Shown here: one piece after another, positions 51,475 through 61,657 of the stretch
Layout of the letters: each line of letters starts with the position of its first letter
How positions within the stretch are numbered: the stretch's first letter is position 1
Assembly (NCBI GenBank): GCA_046726215.1
Contig: JBKPAA010000017.1
Span: forward strand, 1 to 64,000
Origin: DASQUK01 sp046726215
GTDB lineage: Bacteria > Actinomycetota > Acidimicrobiia > Acidimicrobiales > VFJN01
Length of the DNA stretch: 64,000 bases
Reading direction: 5' to 3'
The notes under the pieces: generated by a model
The model's input: only the letters and a program-made list of their open reading frames with translations
The model's database searches: none
What the model was told of the DNA's origin: nothing
Translations under genes and position numbers: made by a program

Positions 51475-52353
51475 ATGCCTGATCCCGGACTCTGCCTGCT
51501 CACGGTTCACGCTCACCCCGATGACGAGGCGTCGAAGGGAGCCGGCACCGTCGCCCGCTACCAAGCCGAGGGCGTGCGCACGATCCTGGTGACCTGCACG
51601 GGGGGCGAGGCCGGCGACATCCTCAACCCGGCCATGGACAGGCCCGAGGTGGTGGCCGACCTGCCGGCGGTCCGGCGCCGCGAGCTGGCGCGGGCCGCGG
51701 AGATCATCGGCTACGACGAGGTGGTCATGCTCGGCTATCGCGACTCGGGCATGCCCGACACCGAGCCCAACCAGCATCCCGACGCCTTTGCCAATGCCCC
51801 CCTGGACGAGGCCGTCGAGCGGTTGGTCGCCGTCATCCGCCGGCAGCGGCCGCAGGTGATCGTGACCTACCCAGACGATCAGAGCGGCTACCCGCATCCC
51901 GACCACCTGCGGGTCCACGACGTCTCCGTCCCCGCGTTCGAGCGGGCCGGCGACCCCGACGCCTATCCGCAGGCCGGCGACCCCTGGCAGCCGCTCAAGC
52001 TCTACTACTCCGTCTGGTCCCGCCGACGCGTCGAGGCCATGCATCGACGCTTCGCCGAGCTCGGACTCGAATCGCCGTTCAGTCCCGAGTGGTTCGAGCG
52101 CCCCTCGCAGGACCACCGCATTACCACGACCGTCGATCTCGCCGGCTTCAACGAGGTGCGTCTCGACGCGCTGCTGGCGCACGAGACCCAGGTCGACCCC
52201 ACCTCGCCGTTCTGGTTCGGACTGCCCCGGGACGAGCAGTCGGCGCTCCACCCGTTCGACGACTATATCCTCGCCCGCAGCCTGGTCGACACCGAGAAGC
52301 CCGAGTCCGACCTGTTCGCGGGGGTGCGCAGCCGGGTCGGCCGGCGGGCGTGA
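51475..52353 (+). CDS. mca: Mycothiol conjugate amidase (Mca)
   Basis: A 292-residue PIG-L/LmbE zinc deacetylase-like protein: metal motif HAHPDDE (His14, Asp17), the CTGGEAGDILNPAMDRPE substrate segment, MLGYRDSGM, and the third ligand in YPHPDHLRVHD (about 141-149). Length and motifs favour Mca (cleavage of mycothiol-toxin conjugates) over MshB. No Shine-Dalgarno precedes ATG 51475. It supports an actinobacterial host that uses mycothiol. Confidence 0.83.
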   Translation: MPDPGLCLLTVHAHPDDEASKGAGTVARYQAEGVRTILVTCTGGEAGDILNPAMDRPEVVADLPAVRRRELARAAEIIGYDEVVMLGYRDSGMPDTEPNQHPDAFANAPLDEAVERLVAVIRRQRPQVIVTYPDDQSGYPHPDHLRVHDVSVPAFERAGDPDAYPQAGDPWQPLKLYYSVWSRRRVEAMHRRFAELGLESPFSPEWFERPSQDHRITTTVDLAGFNEVRLDALLAHETQVDPTSPFWFGLPRDEQSALHPFDDYILARSLVDTEKPESDLFAGVRSRVGRRA

Positions 52354-52376
52354 GGGTCGGATCCATCGCGTAGGCC

Positions 52377-52787
52377 GTGGCTGGGGCGAGCTTCCTGAGC
52401 GCCGAATGGTTGGCGCTGGCGCGCGAGCTGTTCGCGGACCTGCCGTCCCGCCCCGGGGCGACGGCACGCATCCAGCGCGTCGTCACCGGCGGACCCGAAG
52501 GGGACGTCGAGTTCACGCTGGCGTTCGAGGACGGGCGGTTGGTGGACGCGGCGCCGGCGCCGCGACCCGAGCCGGATCCCGATGCCGAGGTGACCATAAC
52601 CACGACCTATGCCGACACGCTGCTGTTGGCGTCCGGGGATCTGGACCTGAACGTGGCGGTCATGCGAGGGCGGGCCAAGGTGGCCGGATCCATGAGGGCG
52701 CTGCTGGCGATCCTGCCCATCACCCGGAGCGGGGAGTTCCGCGCCGCCCAAGCCGAACTGCACGGGCGCACCGCGGCGCCCGGATGA
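52377..52787 (+). CDS. SCP2-like sterol-binding domain protein
   Basis: A 136-residue protein resembling the SCP2 domain: VEFTLAFEDGRLVDAAPAP, an AEVTITTTYADTLLLASGDLDLNVAVMRGRAKVAGSM segment that matches the DAxxxGKxKxxG part of SCP2, and a short C-terminal helix. It could carry a lipid or acyl chain. GTG 52377, 23 bp after mca and possibly cotranscribed. Confidence 0.72.
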   Translation: MAGASFLSAEWLALARELFADLPSRPGATARIQRVVTGGPEGDVEFTLAFEDGRLVDAAPAPRPEPDPDAEVTITTTYADTLLLASGDLDLNVAVMRGRAKVAGSMRALLAILPITRSGEFRAAQAELHGRTAAPG

Positions 52788-52796
52788 CGTCGGCGA

Positions 52797-53633
52797 CTAC
52801 CCGCGCCGCTGGAGGTCGCGCAACTGGCGGTAGCCGATGAGCCTGGCCCCGGCCCGCTCGAGCATCGTGCGCAGGCTGCGGTCGGTGACGACCAGGTCGT
52901 GGTCGTCGACCCGCGCCGCCCAGTCGGCCGTCAGCGCCCGGAGCTCCGGCGAATCGACGGCCGGATGGACGTAGACCTCGGTCACCCCGGGCACGAGGTC
53001 GTGCACCGCCCGCTCGATGTCGCGGCGGCTACCGACCCCACCGCGAACGAAGACGAAGTGGTCGGGAAAGACCGCGCCTTCCTCCTCGGCCAGCTTGCGG
53101 AAGGGGAAGCCGATGGTGCGTTCGGTGGACGCACCCGAGAGGCGGATGGGCAGGCCGAACTCGACCGCCAGCTCGAGGTAGAGGTCGAAGAACTCGGCCT
53201 TGAGCTGAAGCGTCCCCATGTGGCTGTCCAAGTGGCTCACGTCGAAGCCCCAGAGGATGGCTCGTTCGATCTGGGCGCGCAGCTCCCGACGGGCTTCGTC
53301 GATGTCGGCGTGCTCCCAGAGGTCACGCTGGGTGCGCGGGAACCCGCCGTCGCCGTCGAGGAGCGAGGGCGCATGGGTGATGGGCCCCCAGCGGTAGAGG
53401 TCGTGCTCGGCGTTCAGCGTGAGGTGGACGCCAACGTCCTCGCCCCGGTAACGCGCTGCCGCCTCCCGGGCCCACGGACAGGGCACCATCAGCGACGCGC
53501 TGGTGGCGACGCCGTCGCGGAGCGCCTCGTAGATGCCCACGTTGGCGGCGTGGCACGAACCCAGGTCGTCACAGTTGATGATCAGCACCCGGTCGTCGGG
53601 GCCGTAGCCGAGTCGTTCCGCGAGCGTGGCCAT
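52797..53633 (-). CDS. YdjC/ChbG-family carbohydrate deacetylase
   Basis: A 278-residue protein with the YdjC fold: metal motif INCDDLGSCHAAN (Asp pair), a VGVHLTLNAEHDLYRW strand (His), HLDSHMGTLQ (His) and VHPAVDSPEL. It probably deacetylates an N-acetylated sugar. ATG 53633. It is convergent with the SCP2-like gene. Confidence 0.86.
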   Translation of the reverse strand: MATLAERLGYGPDDRVLIINCDDLGSCHAANVGIYEALRDGVATSASLMVPCPWAREAAARYRGEDVGVHLTLNAEHDLYRWGPITHAPSLLDGDGGFPRTQRDLWEHADIDEARRELRAQIERAILWGFDVSHLDSHMGTLQLKAEFFDLYLELAVEFGLPIRLSGASTERTIGFPFRKLAEEEGAVFPDHFVFVRGGVGSRRDIERAVHDLVPGVTEVYVHPAVDSPELRALTADWAARVDDHDLVVTDRSLRTMLERAGARLIGYRQLRDLQRRG

Positions 53634-53687
53634 CGAGCGGAGGCTATCGCCCGCTGGTCTCGGTAGGGCGGGGCCGGACGGGCCGCT

Positions 53688-54236
53688 CTAGCCGAGAGGC
53701 ACGTCGGCGCTGCCGCACGCCGTCCAGAGGCCGGCGCCGGTGGTGCGGGCCTCGCGCTCGGCCCGCTCGAAGTCGGCCTGGTGGGCGGTGTTGGGCGGGT
53801 AGCCGAGCGGCTCGGCAAAGCCCCCGGCCACCTGGGCGAGGTTCAGGAACAGGTCGTCGCGGGCGCGGTAGGCGTACGCGAGCAGTCGGTCGTACTGGTC
53901 GCGGGCCTCGATGTCGCGCTCCAGGCGGATGGCCGTGCCGGATGGAGCGAGGTCGCCGAGGTGCCGCGACGCCTCGGCCCCGAAGCACTCGTCTGGTCGG
54001 TCGCGGGCGACGCTCTCGGGCGTGTCGATGCCGATGAGGCGCACGTGCTCCTCGCTCCCGCCGACGTCGACCACCAGCGTGTCGCCGTCGATGACCGCCA
54101 CGACCGTGGCCGTGTTCGATTGGCCCTCGGTGCCGGTGCGGCGGTCCCCCAGCGGGAGCGTGACCACGGCCGTGGTTGCGACGATGGCCGCGAGCAACGC
54201 CAACGCACTCGAGCGGGTGGTTGGTCTCGTGGACAA
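53688..54236 (-). CDS. Secreted thermonuclease-like (SNase) protein
   Basis: A 182-residue protein with an N-terminal export segment (about 10-32) followed by a staphylococcal nuclease domain: VIDGDTLVVDVGG, VRLIGIDTPE (catalytic Arg), and DQYDRLLAYAYR (second Arg). TTG 54236 has GGGGAG at 5 bases; TTG 54257 is open but without a site. Role: extracellular nucleic acid degradation. Confidence 0.84.
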   Translation of the reverse strand: MSTRPTTRSSALALLAAIVATTAVVTLPLGDRRTGTEGQSNTATVVAVIDGDTLVVDVGGSEEHVRLIGIDTPESVARDRPDECFGAEASRHLGDLAPSGTAIRLERDIEARDQYDRLLAYAYRARDDLFLNLAQVAGGFAEPLGYPPNTAHQADFERAEREARTTGAGLWTACGSADVPLG

Positions 54237-54323
54237 TGGGACTCCCCGGTCGGGCAACGGCTCGTGGCGGCCGTGGGCCGCGATCCGGGGAGCCCGTGGG
54301 GCTCCGGCGCCCGCTGAGGGCGG

Positions 54324-55502
54324 CTAGGAGCGCTCGATGATCGTTCCGGTGCCCAGCCCCCCGCCGCAGCACATCGTGATGAGGGCCGTGGACCCGTCGG
54401 TGCGCTCGAGCTCATGGACGGCCTTGGTCATGAGGAAGGCCCCGGTCGCTCCCAGTGGGTGGCCCAGCGCTATGGCACCCCCGTTGGGGTTGGTGCGATC
54501 GAGATCCGCGCCCAGCTCGCGCTGCCACGCCAGCACCACCGAAGCGAAGGCCTCGTTGATCTCGACGAGATCGATGTCGGCCAGCGCCATGCCCGTGCGG
54601 CCCAGCAGGCGCTGCGTGGCGTCGATCGGTCCGGTGAGCATGAGGATCGGATCCACCCCGACGAGGCAGGTGTCGACGACCCTGGCGCGTGCCCGCAGGC
54701 CCAGTTCCTCGGCCTTGCCGGCGGTCATCATGAGGAGCGCGGCGGCACCGTCGCTGATCTGGGACGAGCTGCCCGCCGTGTGGACGCCGTCGGGTCGAGC
54801 CACCGGCTTGAGCCCGGCGAGCGCCTCGCGGCTGGTGTCGCGCAGGCCCTCGTCGCGGGCGACATGGTGGGTGGTGCCCGTCGGCTTGGCCTGGTCGTCG
54901 ACGTCGGGGGCATCGACAGGGACCACCTGGGTGTCGAACCGCCCTTCCGCCCAGGCCCGGGCGGCCCGTTGCTGGGACAGCAGCCCGAATTCGTCGGTGT
55001 CGCTGCGCGTGACGCCCCACTTGTCGGCGATGCGTTCGGCGCCTTCGAACTGGGACGTGAACTCGTACCGCGGGAAGTAGGTCTTGGGGATCGGCACACC
55101 CAGGCCGAGCCGCTTCGATGAGTTGGAGCCGATGGGCAGCCGGGACATCAGCTCGACCCCGCAGGCGACGGCCACGTCGGCGACCCCGGACGCCACCAGG
55201 CTGGTGGCCACGTTGGTGGCCTGTTGGGACGAGCCGCACTGGGTGTCGACCGTCGTGGCGGCGGTGCCCTGCGGCAGGCCGGCGCTGAGCCACGCCGTCC
55301 GTGTGACGTTGAACGACTGCTCGCCCACCTGGCTCACACACCCGCCCACGACCTGCTCGACCTCGACGGGATCGATGCCGGAGCGCTTGACGACCTCGGT
55401 GAGGGCGGTGCCCAGGAGGTCGGCCGGATGGACGGTGGACAGTCCGCCGTTGCGGCGCCCGATGGGCGTGCGCACGGCCTCGACGATCACGACGTCAGCC
55501 AT
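54324..55502 (-). CDS. Acetyl-CoA acetyltransferase (thiolase family)
   Basis: A 392-residue thiolase with Cys89 (TVDTQCGSSQQA), NEAFASVV, the His of GHPLGATGA (about 346) and the second Cys in ITMCCGGGLGTG. It either condenses or cleaves 3-ketoacyl-CoA; the catabolic surroundings favour cleavage. ATG 55502. Confidence 0.9.
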   Translation of the reverse strand: MADVVIVEAVRTPIGRRNGGLSTVHPADLLGTALTEVVKRSGIDPVEVEQVVGGCVSQVGEQSFNVTRTAWLSAGLPQGTAATTVDTQCGSSQQATNVATSLVASGVADVAVACGVELMSRLPIGSNSSKRLGLGVPIPKTYFPRYEFTSQFEGAERIADKWGVTRSDTDEFGLLSQQRAARAWAEGRFDTQVVPVDAPDVDDQAKPTGTTHHVARDEGLRDTSREALAGLKPVARPDGVHTAGSSSQISDGAAALLMMTAGKAEELGLRARARVVDTCLVGVDPILMLTGPIDATQRLLGRTGMALADIDLVEINEAFASVVLAWQRELGADLDRTNPNGGAIALGHPLGATGAFLMTKAVHELERTDGSTALITMCCGGGLGTGTIIERS

Positions 55503-55534
55503 GCACTCACGCTAATGCAGGCCCGTCGGCCTGA

Positions 55535-55801
55535 TCACCAGCGCCGATCGCGGCTTACCGCCGCGAGCACCAGCAGCAGCAGCACGGCTCCGATGAAGGC
55601 CACGAAGACCGAGCCGATGTCGAAGTCGTCCATGACGTCGGTGTCGGGGCTGGTCGCCAACCGGAACAGCGCCCCACCGATGAGGCCACCAAGGATGCCG
55701 ACGATCGTCGTGACCAGACAGCCGAGACTCCGGGCCCCGGTGACCCAGCGGGCCAGTGCGCCGGCGATGAGGCCCACCAGAATCCAGCCAAGGATGCTCA
55801 T
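55535..55801 (-). CDS. GlsB/YeaQ/YmgE-family stress membrane protein
   Basis: An 88-residue protein of the transglycosylase-associated family: GWILVGLIAGALARWVTG, GILGGLIGG and a third helix, with a non-standard extension DTDVMDDFDIGSVF between helices two and three. ATG 55801. It is 32 bp upstream of the thiolase on the same strand. Confidence 0.83.
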   Translation of the reverse strand: MSILGWILVGLIAGALARWVTGARSLGCLVTTIVGILGGLIGGALFRLATSPDTDVMDDFDIGSVFVAFIGAVLLLLVLAAVSRDRRW

Positions 55802-55828
55802 AGACGGCGCACGCTACCGTCCGGGCGT

Positions 55829-56038
55829 TCATGCCGCCGGGCGATCCCGGGCTCCGGGTGGTGATCCTGCTCGGGTGGTGGCACGACTCGGCTGCTGGCC
55901 CGGCCGGCGCGCATGCATGAGCGCGGCCCGCGCGCTGACCAGGCCCTTGCGGCCGATCTCGCGGGTCTGATCGTCGAGCCGCCAGGAATGCGGCCGAGGG
56001 CGGTGGGAGGTATTGACGAGGGTGAGTTGCTTGGTCAT
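55829..56038 (-). CDS. Small basic protein of unknown function
   Basis: A 69-residue protein with a central WRLDDQTREIGRKGLVSARAAL segment that looks like a short amphipathic helix; I have seen similar short proteins in actinobacteria but know no function. ATG 56038 has only a weak GGGG site, and the 5' part overlaps the start region of the acetyltransferase on the other strand only outside its coding part. Confidence 0.45.
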   Translation of the reverse strand: MTKQLTLVNTSHRPRPHSWRLDDQTREIGRKGLVSARAALMHARRPGQQPSRATTRAGSPPGARDRPAA

Positions 56039-56096
56039 GGCCCCAGTATCCGGAGGGGGTGTGACATTTTGGGCTCGTTGGCCGCTGGAGGCGCCC

Positions 56097-57032
56097 TTGA
56101 CCACGCCGGAGATCACCGTCCGTCCACTCACCGCCGCCGACATCGACCGCTTCCTGGCCTGGGAGGGACCGGCCTTCGGTCCACCCGGCCGCGACTTCCT
56201 CGCCACCGCCGCTCAGAACCACTATCGACCGCACTGGACGTGGGTCGCCGAGAGGGACGGCCGGGTCGTGGCACGGGCGGCGTGGTGGGGCGCACCCGAT
56301 GACGAGCACCCGATCGCCCTCGACTGGTTCGACCTCGGCGGTGCGTCCGATCGCGTCGCCGTCGGGGCCCACCTCCTGCAGGCCGCCGCCGAACGTGTGC
56401 GCACCGAGGGCGGCGGCTTCCCCGAGTACCACCTGTTCCTGCCGGCCGATTGGCACGATCGCGCCGACGTACGCCGCGCCGTCGACGAAAGGACCGATGC
56501 CGCCGGCCAGGCGGGCCTGCGTCCGTTCGTCGAGCGACTGCGCGTCGAATGGCTGGCGGCGTCGGGCCTCCCCGCCGAAGACGACCGGCTGACGTTCGCC
56601 CCGGCAGCCGACGACGGCCAACTGCTGGACGTCCTCGAGCGCGTCAATGTCGGAACCCTCGACGCCTATGCCCGGCGCGACATCGAGCGCCACGGGCCCG
56701 CGGGCGCTGCCCGGATCCAGCTCGACGACATGGCTTGGATGCCGGCACCCCGGGAGTGGTGGCGGCTGGCCTCCGACGCCGACGGCGCGCTCGTGGGCGT
56801 CGTCATGCCGTCGCGCAACTACGAGGCGTTCGTCGTCGGCTACATCGGTGTAGTCCCCGAGCAGCGGGGGCGCGGCTACGTCCGGGGCCTGTTGGCCGAT
56901 GCCACCACGTTCCTGGCCGGCGCGGGAGCCGCGCGGATCGTCGCCGACACCGACACAGGCAACGGCCCGATGGCCGCTGCGTTCGGGCGCGCCGGCTACC
57001 GGGTGACCGCGCGCCGGATCGTGATGACCTGA
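56097..57032 (+). CDS. GNAT-family N-acetyltransferase
   Basis: A protein of about 311 residues. The C-terminal GNAT motif A is VGYIGVVPEQRGRGYVRGLL, followed by RIVADTDTGNGPMAAAFGRAGY. The N-terminal half (about 1-160) may be a second, degenerate acetyltransferase unit. TTG 56097 has GGAGG at proper distance and begins at the family-like ITVRPLTAAD; GTG 56061 (also with GGAGG) is the alternative. Confidence 0.78.
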   Translation: MTTPEITVRPLTAADIDRFLAWEGPAFGPPGRDFLATAAQNHYRPHWTWVAERDGRVVARAAWWGAPDDEHPIALDWFDLGGASDRVAVGAHLLQAAAERVRTEGGGFPEYHLFLPADWHDRADVRRAVDERTDAAGQAGLRPFVERLRVEWLAASGLPAEDDRLTFAPAADDGQLLDVLERVNVGTLDAYARRDIERHGPAGAARIQLDDMAWMPAPREWWRLASDADGALVGVVMPSRNYEAFVVGYIGVVPEQRGRGYVRGLLADATTFLAGAGAARIVADTDTGNGPMAAAFGRAGYRVTARRIVMT

Positions 57033-57057
57033 CCGGACGGCGACGGCGCGGGCGTCG

Positions 57058-58446
<1,389 letters not shown>

Positions 58447-58465
58447 GGCTCGGCAGTCTGGCACC

Positions 58466-58479
58466 TAGAGTCGCTCCGA
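58466..58479 (+). promoter_or_regulatory. -10 element of a leaderless thioesterase transcript
   Basis: TAGAGT (58466-58471) then seven bases then ATG 58479, with no Shine-Dalgarno. Only 32 bp separate this gene from the divergent amidase, so little room exists for a normal leader. Confidence 0.45.
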
Positions 58480-59294
58480 TGGATGCCCGCAAGTGGCTCG
58501 GGCTCGAACCGACGCACAACCCCATGCGCTGGGTCCTGCCGATCACCCCCGGCATCTCCACCGCGGCCCCGTTCCTGTTCGGTGGGTGCGCGCTGGGTGC
58601 CGCGATCGCCGCCATGGAGCACACGGGTCAACGCCCGGTCATCTGGGCGACCGCCCAGTATCTCTCGTACGCCCGGCCGCCGTCGATCCTCGACATCGAC
58701 GTGACCCTCGCGGCAACCGGGAGGCACGTAACCCAGGCCAGGGTGGTTGGCCACGTGGCCGACACCGAGATCCTGACCGTCAATGCGGCGTTGGGAACAC
58801 GTGGCGACCAGGCCGAGGCGATGTGGGTGACCAGGCCTGACGTCCCCCGTCCCGACGACTGCCCGGTCCGCCCGCCGCGCCTCGCGACCGGCGAGTCGAT
58901 CCACGATCGCATCGACGTCCGCCTGGCCGACGCCCGGCCCTGGGAGGACATCGAGGGCAATCCCGCGCCGGGGGGGCGCTCGTCGGTGTGGGCGCGCATG
59001 CCCGACCTGCTGGACCTGTCCTCGGGCGCCAGCCTGGCGATCCTGGGCGACTACGTGCCCTTCGGCATCGGCCAGGCCCTCGGGCTGGCCGGTGGCGGCA
59101 ACAGCAGCCTCGACAACACCCTGCGCGTCTACCGCCTGGTGCCGACGGAATGGGTGCTGCTCGACATTCGCATCGACGCCGTGGCCCACGGGTTCGGCCA
59201 CGGTGTCGTCCACCTCTGGGCGGAGGACGGGACGCTGCTGGCCACGGCCAGCCAGTCGACCATCGTTCGGGTCGGCAGCGAACGACGCATGTGA
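58479..59294 (+). CDS. Acyl-CoA thioesterase-like double-hotdog protein
   Basis: A 271-residue protein with the 4HBT_3 (TesB-like) layout: PFLFGGCALGAAIAAME in the first hotdog and WVLLDIRIDAVAHGFGHGVVHLWAEDGTLLATASQ in the second. Its active site differs from the copy at 19233. Together with the amidase and thiolase it belongs to the acyl-CoA set of this region. Confidence 0.78.
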   Translation: MDARKWLGLEPTHNPMRWVLPITPGISTAAPFLFGGCALGAAIAAMEHTGQRPVIWATAQYLSYARPPSILDIDVTLAATGRHVTQARVVGHVADTEILTVNAALGTRGDQAEAMWVTRPDVPRPDDCPVRPPRLATGESIHDRIDVRLADARPWEDIEGNPAPGGRSSVWARMPDLLDLSSGASLAILGDYVPFGIGQALGLAGGGNSSLDNTLRVYRLVPTEWVLLDIRIDAVAHGFGHGVVHLWAEDGTLLATASQSTIVRVGSERRM

Positions 59295-59307
59295 CAGCAT
59301 CCGGTCC

Positions 59308-60294
59308 ATGCAGCGCTACGGCATGACCGTCCCGTTCGACAACGTCCCGCTACACGAGCAACGAGACTGGGTCGTCGAGCTGGCCGACCTGGGCTACACC
59401 GATGTCTGGTCGTCGGAGGCCAATGGCGCCGACGCGTTCACGCCGCTGGCGCTGGCTTCGGCGTGGGCACCGTCGCTGCGCCTCGGCACCGCCATCGTCC
59501 CGGCGTTCACCCGGGGACCGGGCTGCCTGGCGCAGAGCGTGGGATCCCTGGCCCAGGCGGCGCCGGGTCGGCTCGCCCTGGGCGTCGGCACGTCATCCAA
59601 CGTCATCGTCGAGGGTTGGAACGGCATCCCGTTCGAGCGGCCGTACCAACGCACACGGGACATGGTGCGCTTCCTGCGCCGGGCCCTGACCGGCGAGAAG
59701 GTGACCGCCGAGTACGAGACGTTCTCGGTGCGCGGCTTCAAGCTGGGCGTGGTGCCGCTGGAGCCCGTGCCGATACTGGTGGCGGCCCTCCGAGAGGGCA
59801 TGCTGCGGCTCGCCGGCCGCGAGGGCGACGGCGCCATCGTCAACTGGCTGTCGGCCGACGACGTGGCCACGGTGGCCCCGATCGTGCACCGGGCGGCCGA
59901 GCGAAGGACTCGCGACGCCGGGGGTGCGCCCCCCGAGATCGCGGCCCGGATCTTCGTGGCCCCGAGCGGCGATGCCGACACCGTGCGAGGCATGGGGCGG
60001 TTCGCCATCGCCGCGTACTTGAACGTGCCGGTGTATGCCGCCTTCCACGAGTGGCTGGGCCGCGGCGACCGACTCGGGGACATGTGGCGGCTTTGGAGGG
60101 ACGGCGACCGCAAGGCGGCCGCCGCCGCGATCCCCGACGCGGTGGTGGACGAGCTGATCGTGTGGGGCAAGCCCGAGGAGTGCCGCGAGCACATCCAGCG
60201 CTACGTCGACAACGGCGTCTCCACGCCGGCGCTGGCGCTGCTGCCGTTCGGCTACGACCAACGGCAGGCCATCCGCGACCTCGCGCCGCGGTGA
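59308..60294 (+). CDS. LLM-class F420-dependent oxidoreductase
   Basis: A 328-residue luciferase-like protein: VELADLGYTDVWSSEANGADAFTPL, APSLRLGTAIVPAFTRGPG, RLALGVGTSSNVIVEGWNG (substrate/cofactor loop) and VGPREG-type GDGAIVNWLS. The motif pattern fits an F420-dependent member. ATG 59308, 13 bp after the thioesterase, so one operon. Confidence 0.85.
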   Translation: MQRYGMTVPFDNVPLHEQRDWVVELADLGYTDVWSSEANGADAFTPLALASAWAPSLRLGTAIVPAFTRGPGCLAQSVGSLAQAAPGRLALGVGTSSNVIVEGWNGIPFERPYQRTRDMVRFLRRALTGEKVTAEYETFSVRGFKLGVVPLEPVPILVAALREGMLRLAGREGDGAIVNWLSADDVATVAPIVHRAAERRTRDAGGAPPEIAARIFVAPSGDADTVRGMGRFAIAAYLNVPVYAAFHEWLGRGDRLGDMWRLWRDGDRKAAAAAIPDAVVDELIVWGKPEECREHIQRYVDNGVSTPALALLPFGYDQRQAIRDLAPR

Positions 60295-60300
60295 CGGCGC

Positions 60301-60882
60301 CTACGCCCCGGCCATGGACCGGACCAGCGCATGCTCGACGAGCGTGATCAGCACGGGCATGACCGAGCTGCCGACGCGGGCATCGCACGCCACGAGGGGC
60401 ACGTCCGCCGCGAGGGTCAAGGCGTCGCGGACCGATGCCAGCGGGTGGCGGGGGGCGTCGTCGAACAGGTTGACGGCGACGACGAACGGCACCTGCCGGT
60501 CCTCGAAGAAGTCGATGGCGGCGAACCCGTCGGCGATGCGGCGGGTGTCGATCAGCACGATCGCCCCGGCCGCCCCCCTGGCGATGTCGTCCCACATGAA
60601 CCAGAACCGGTCCTGGCCCGGGGTGCCGAAGACGTAGAGGACCATGCCTTCGTCGATGGTCCGGCGTCCGAAGTCGAGCGCCACGGTCGTGGTTGACTTG
60701 CCCCGCACCGCCGAGAGGTCGTCGACGCCGACCGACAGGTCGGTCATGGCCGCTTCGGTGCTCAGCGCCGCGATCTCGGAGGCGGCCCCGACGAACGTGG
60801 TCTTGCCGGCGCCGAATCCGCCCGCGATCACGATCTTCACGGGGATCGGCGAGTCGAAGGCGGGGCCCGCGTATCCGGTCAC
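60301..60882 (-). CDS. cvnD: Conservon GTPase CvnD
   Basis: A 193-residue small GTPase-like protein with P-loop GGFGAGKTT (21-29), a switch II-like GTPGQDRFWFMWDD (about 86-99) and VAVNLFDDA in place of NKxD, as usual for CvnD. It is the last gene of a cvnABCD operon, each pair overlapping by 4 bp. Conservons work as membrane-linked, G-protein-like signalling units. Confidence 0.9.
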   Translation of the reverse strand: MTGYAGPAFDSPIPVKIVIAGGFGAGKTTFVGAASEIAALSTEAAMTDLSVGVDDLSAVRGKSTTTVALDFGRRTIDEGMVLYVFGTPGQDRFWFMWDDIARGAAGAIVLIDTRRIADGFAAIDFFEDRQVPFVVAVNLFDDAPRHPLASVRDALTLAADVPLVACDARVGSSVMPVLITLVEHALVRSMAGA

Positions 60883-61241
60883 ACCTGTGCCTTGAGGCCG
60901 TGGAGGAGGCGCTCCAGGATCTCACGATGAGGGCGGCCGCTGTCGGCGACGCTGGGCCGATGGATGGCGACGTAGCCGCCGGTGTGCAGGTCGGAAACCA
61001 GCACGGCCGCCACGCCGAGGGGCACGCGGAGGTGCGCCGCGATCTCGGCGACCGACACCGGACGACCGCACAGGTCCACGATCCGTCCCTGCTCGAAGCG
61101 CAGCTGGGGCCTTGCCGCCCGTCCATCGCTGGTCGCGACCACCATCGTCTCCCAGGGCAGATCGCGCCCATCGGGTTGGGTGCGCCCCCGCGTCAACGCG
61201 TAGAACGGCACCAGCCGGGGGTCGTCGGGAAACACGCTCAT
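60879..61241 (-). CDS. cvnC: Conservon protein CvnC (DUF742)
   Basis: A 120-residue protein with the DUF742 pattern: VPFYALTRGRT, an IVDLCGRPVSVAEIAAHLRVPLGVAAVLVSDL winged-helix-like middle and a REILERLLHGLKAQV end. ATG 61241 overlaps CvnB's stop and its own stop overlaps CvnD's start (GTGA). Its exact biochemical job in conservons is not known. Confidence 0.9.
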   Translation of the reverse strand: MSVFPDDPRLVPFYALTRGRTQPDGRDLPWETMVVATSDGRAARPQLRFEQGRIVDLCGRPVSVAEIAAHLRVPLGVAAVLVSDLHTGGYVAIHRPSVADSGRPHREILERLLHGLKAQV

Positions 61242-61657
61242 CGCGGAGGCAATACCTGGCCGTCGGTGCGGAGGGCGGGCGTCAACACCTGCCCGATGCG
61301 GGTGACCAGCAGGCTCATCTCGTAACCGATGAGGCCGATGTCGCACTCGGTGCCGCACATCACCGCCAGGGCCGATCCGTCGCCGATCGTGGTGACGAAC
61401 AGGTAGCCGCGGGTCAGCTCGACGATCACCTGCTGGACCGAGCCCGCGTCCAGGCAACGGGCCGCGCCGGCCGTGAGGCTGGCCAGCCCGGACGTGACGG
61501 CCGCCAACTGGTCGGCTGTGTCGCGGGCGATCCGGTGAGAATGGGCGAGGACCAGACCGTCCGTCGTCACCACCAGCGCGCTGTTCACCCCGGGGATACG
61601 GTCGACGAAGCTGTTGATCAGCCAGTCGAGCTCCCCACCGTCGGGCGCGTTGGTCAC
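61238..61657 (-). CDS. cvnB: Conservon roadblock/LC7 protein CvnB
   Basis: A 139-residue Roadblock/LC7 protein: LDWLINSFVDRIPGVNSALVVTTDGLVLAHS, ITSGLASLTAGAARCL-like helix, and GYLFVTTIGDGSALAVMC. Roadblock proteins regulate small GTPases, so it probably controls CvnD. GTG 61657 overlaps the CvnA stop. Confidence 0.9.
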   Translation of the reverse strand: MTNAPDGGELDWLINSFVDRIPGVNSALVVTTDGLVLAHSHRIARDTADQLAAVTSGLASLTAGAARCLDAGSVQQVIVELTRGYLFVTTIGDGSALAVMCGTECDIGLIGYEMSLLVTRIGQVLTPALRTDGQVLPPR

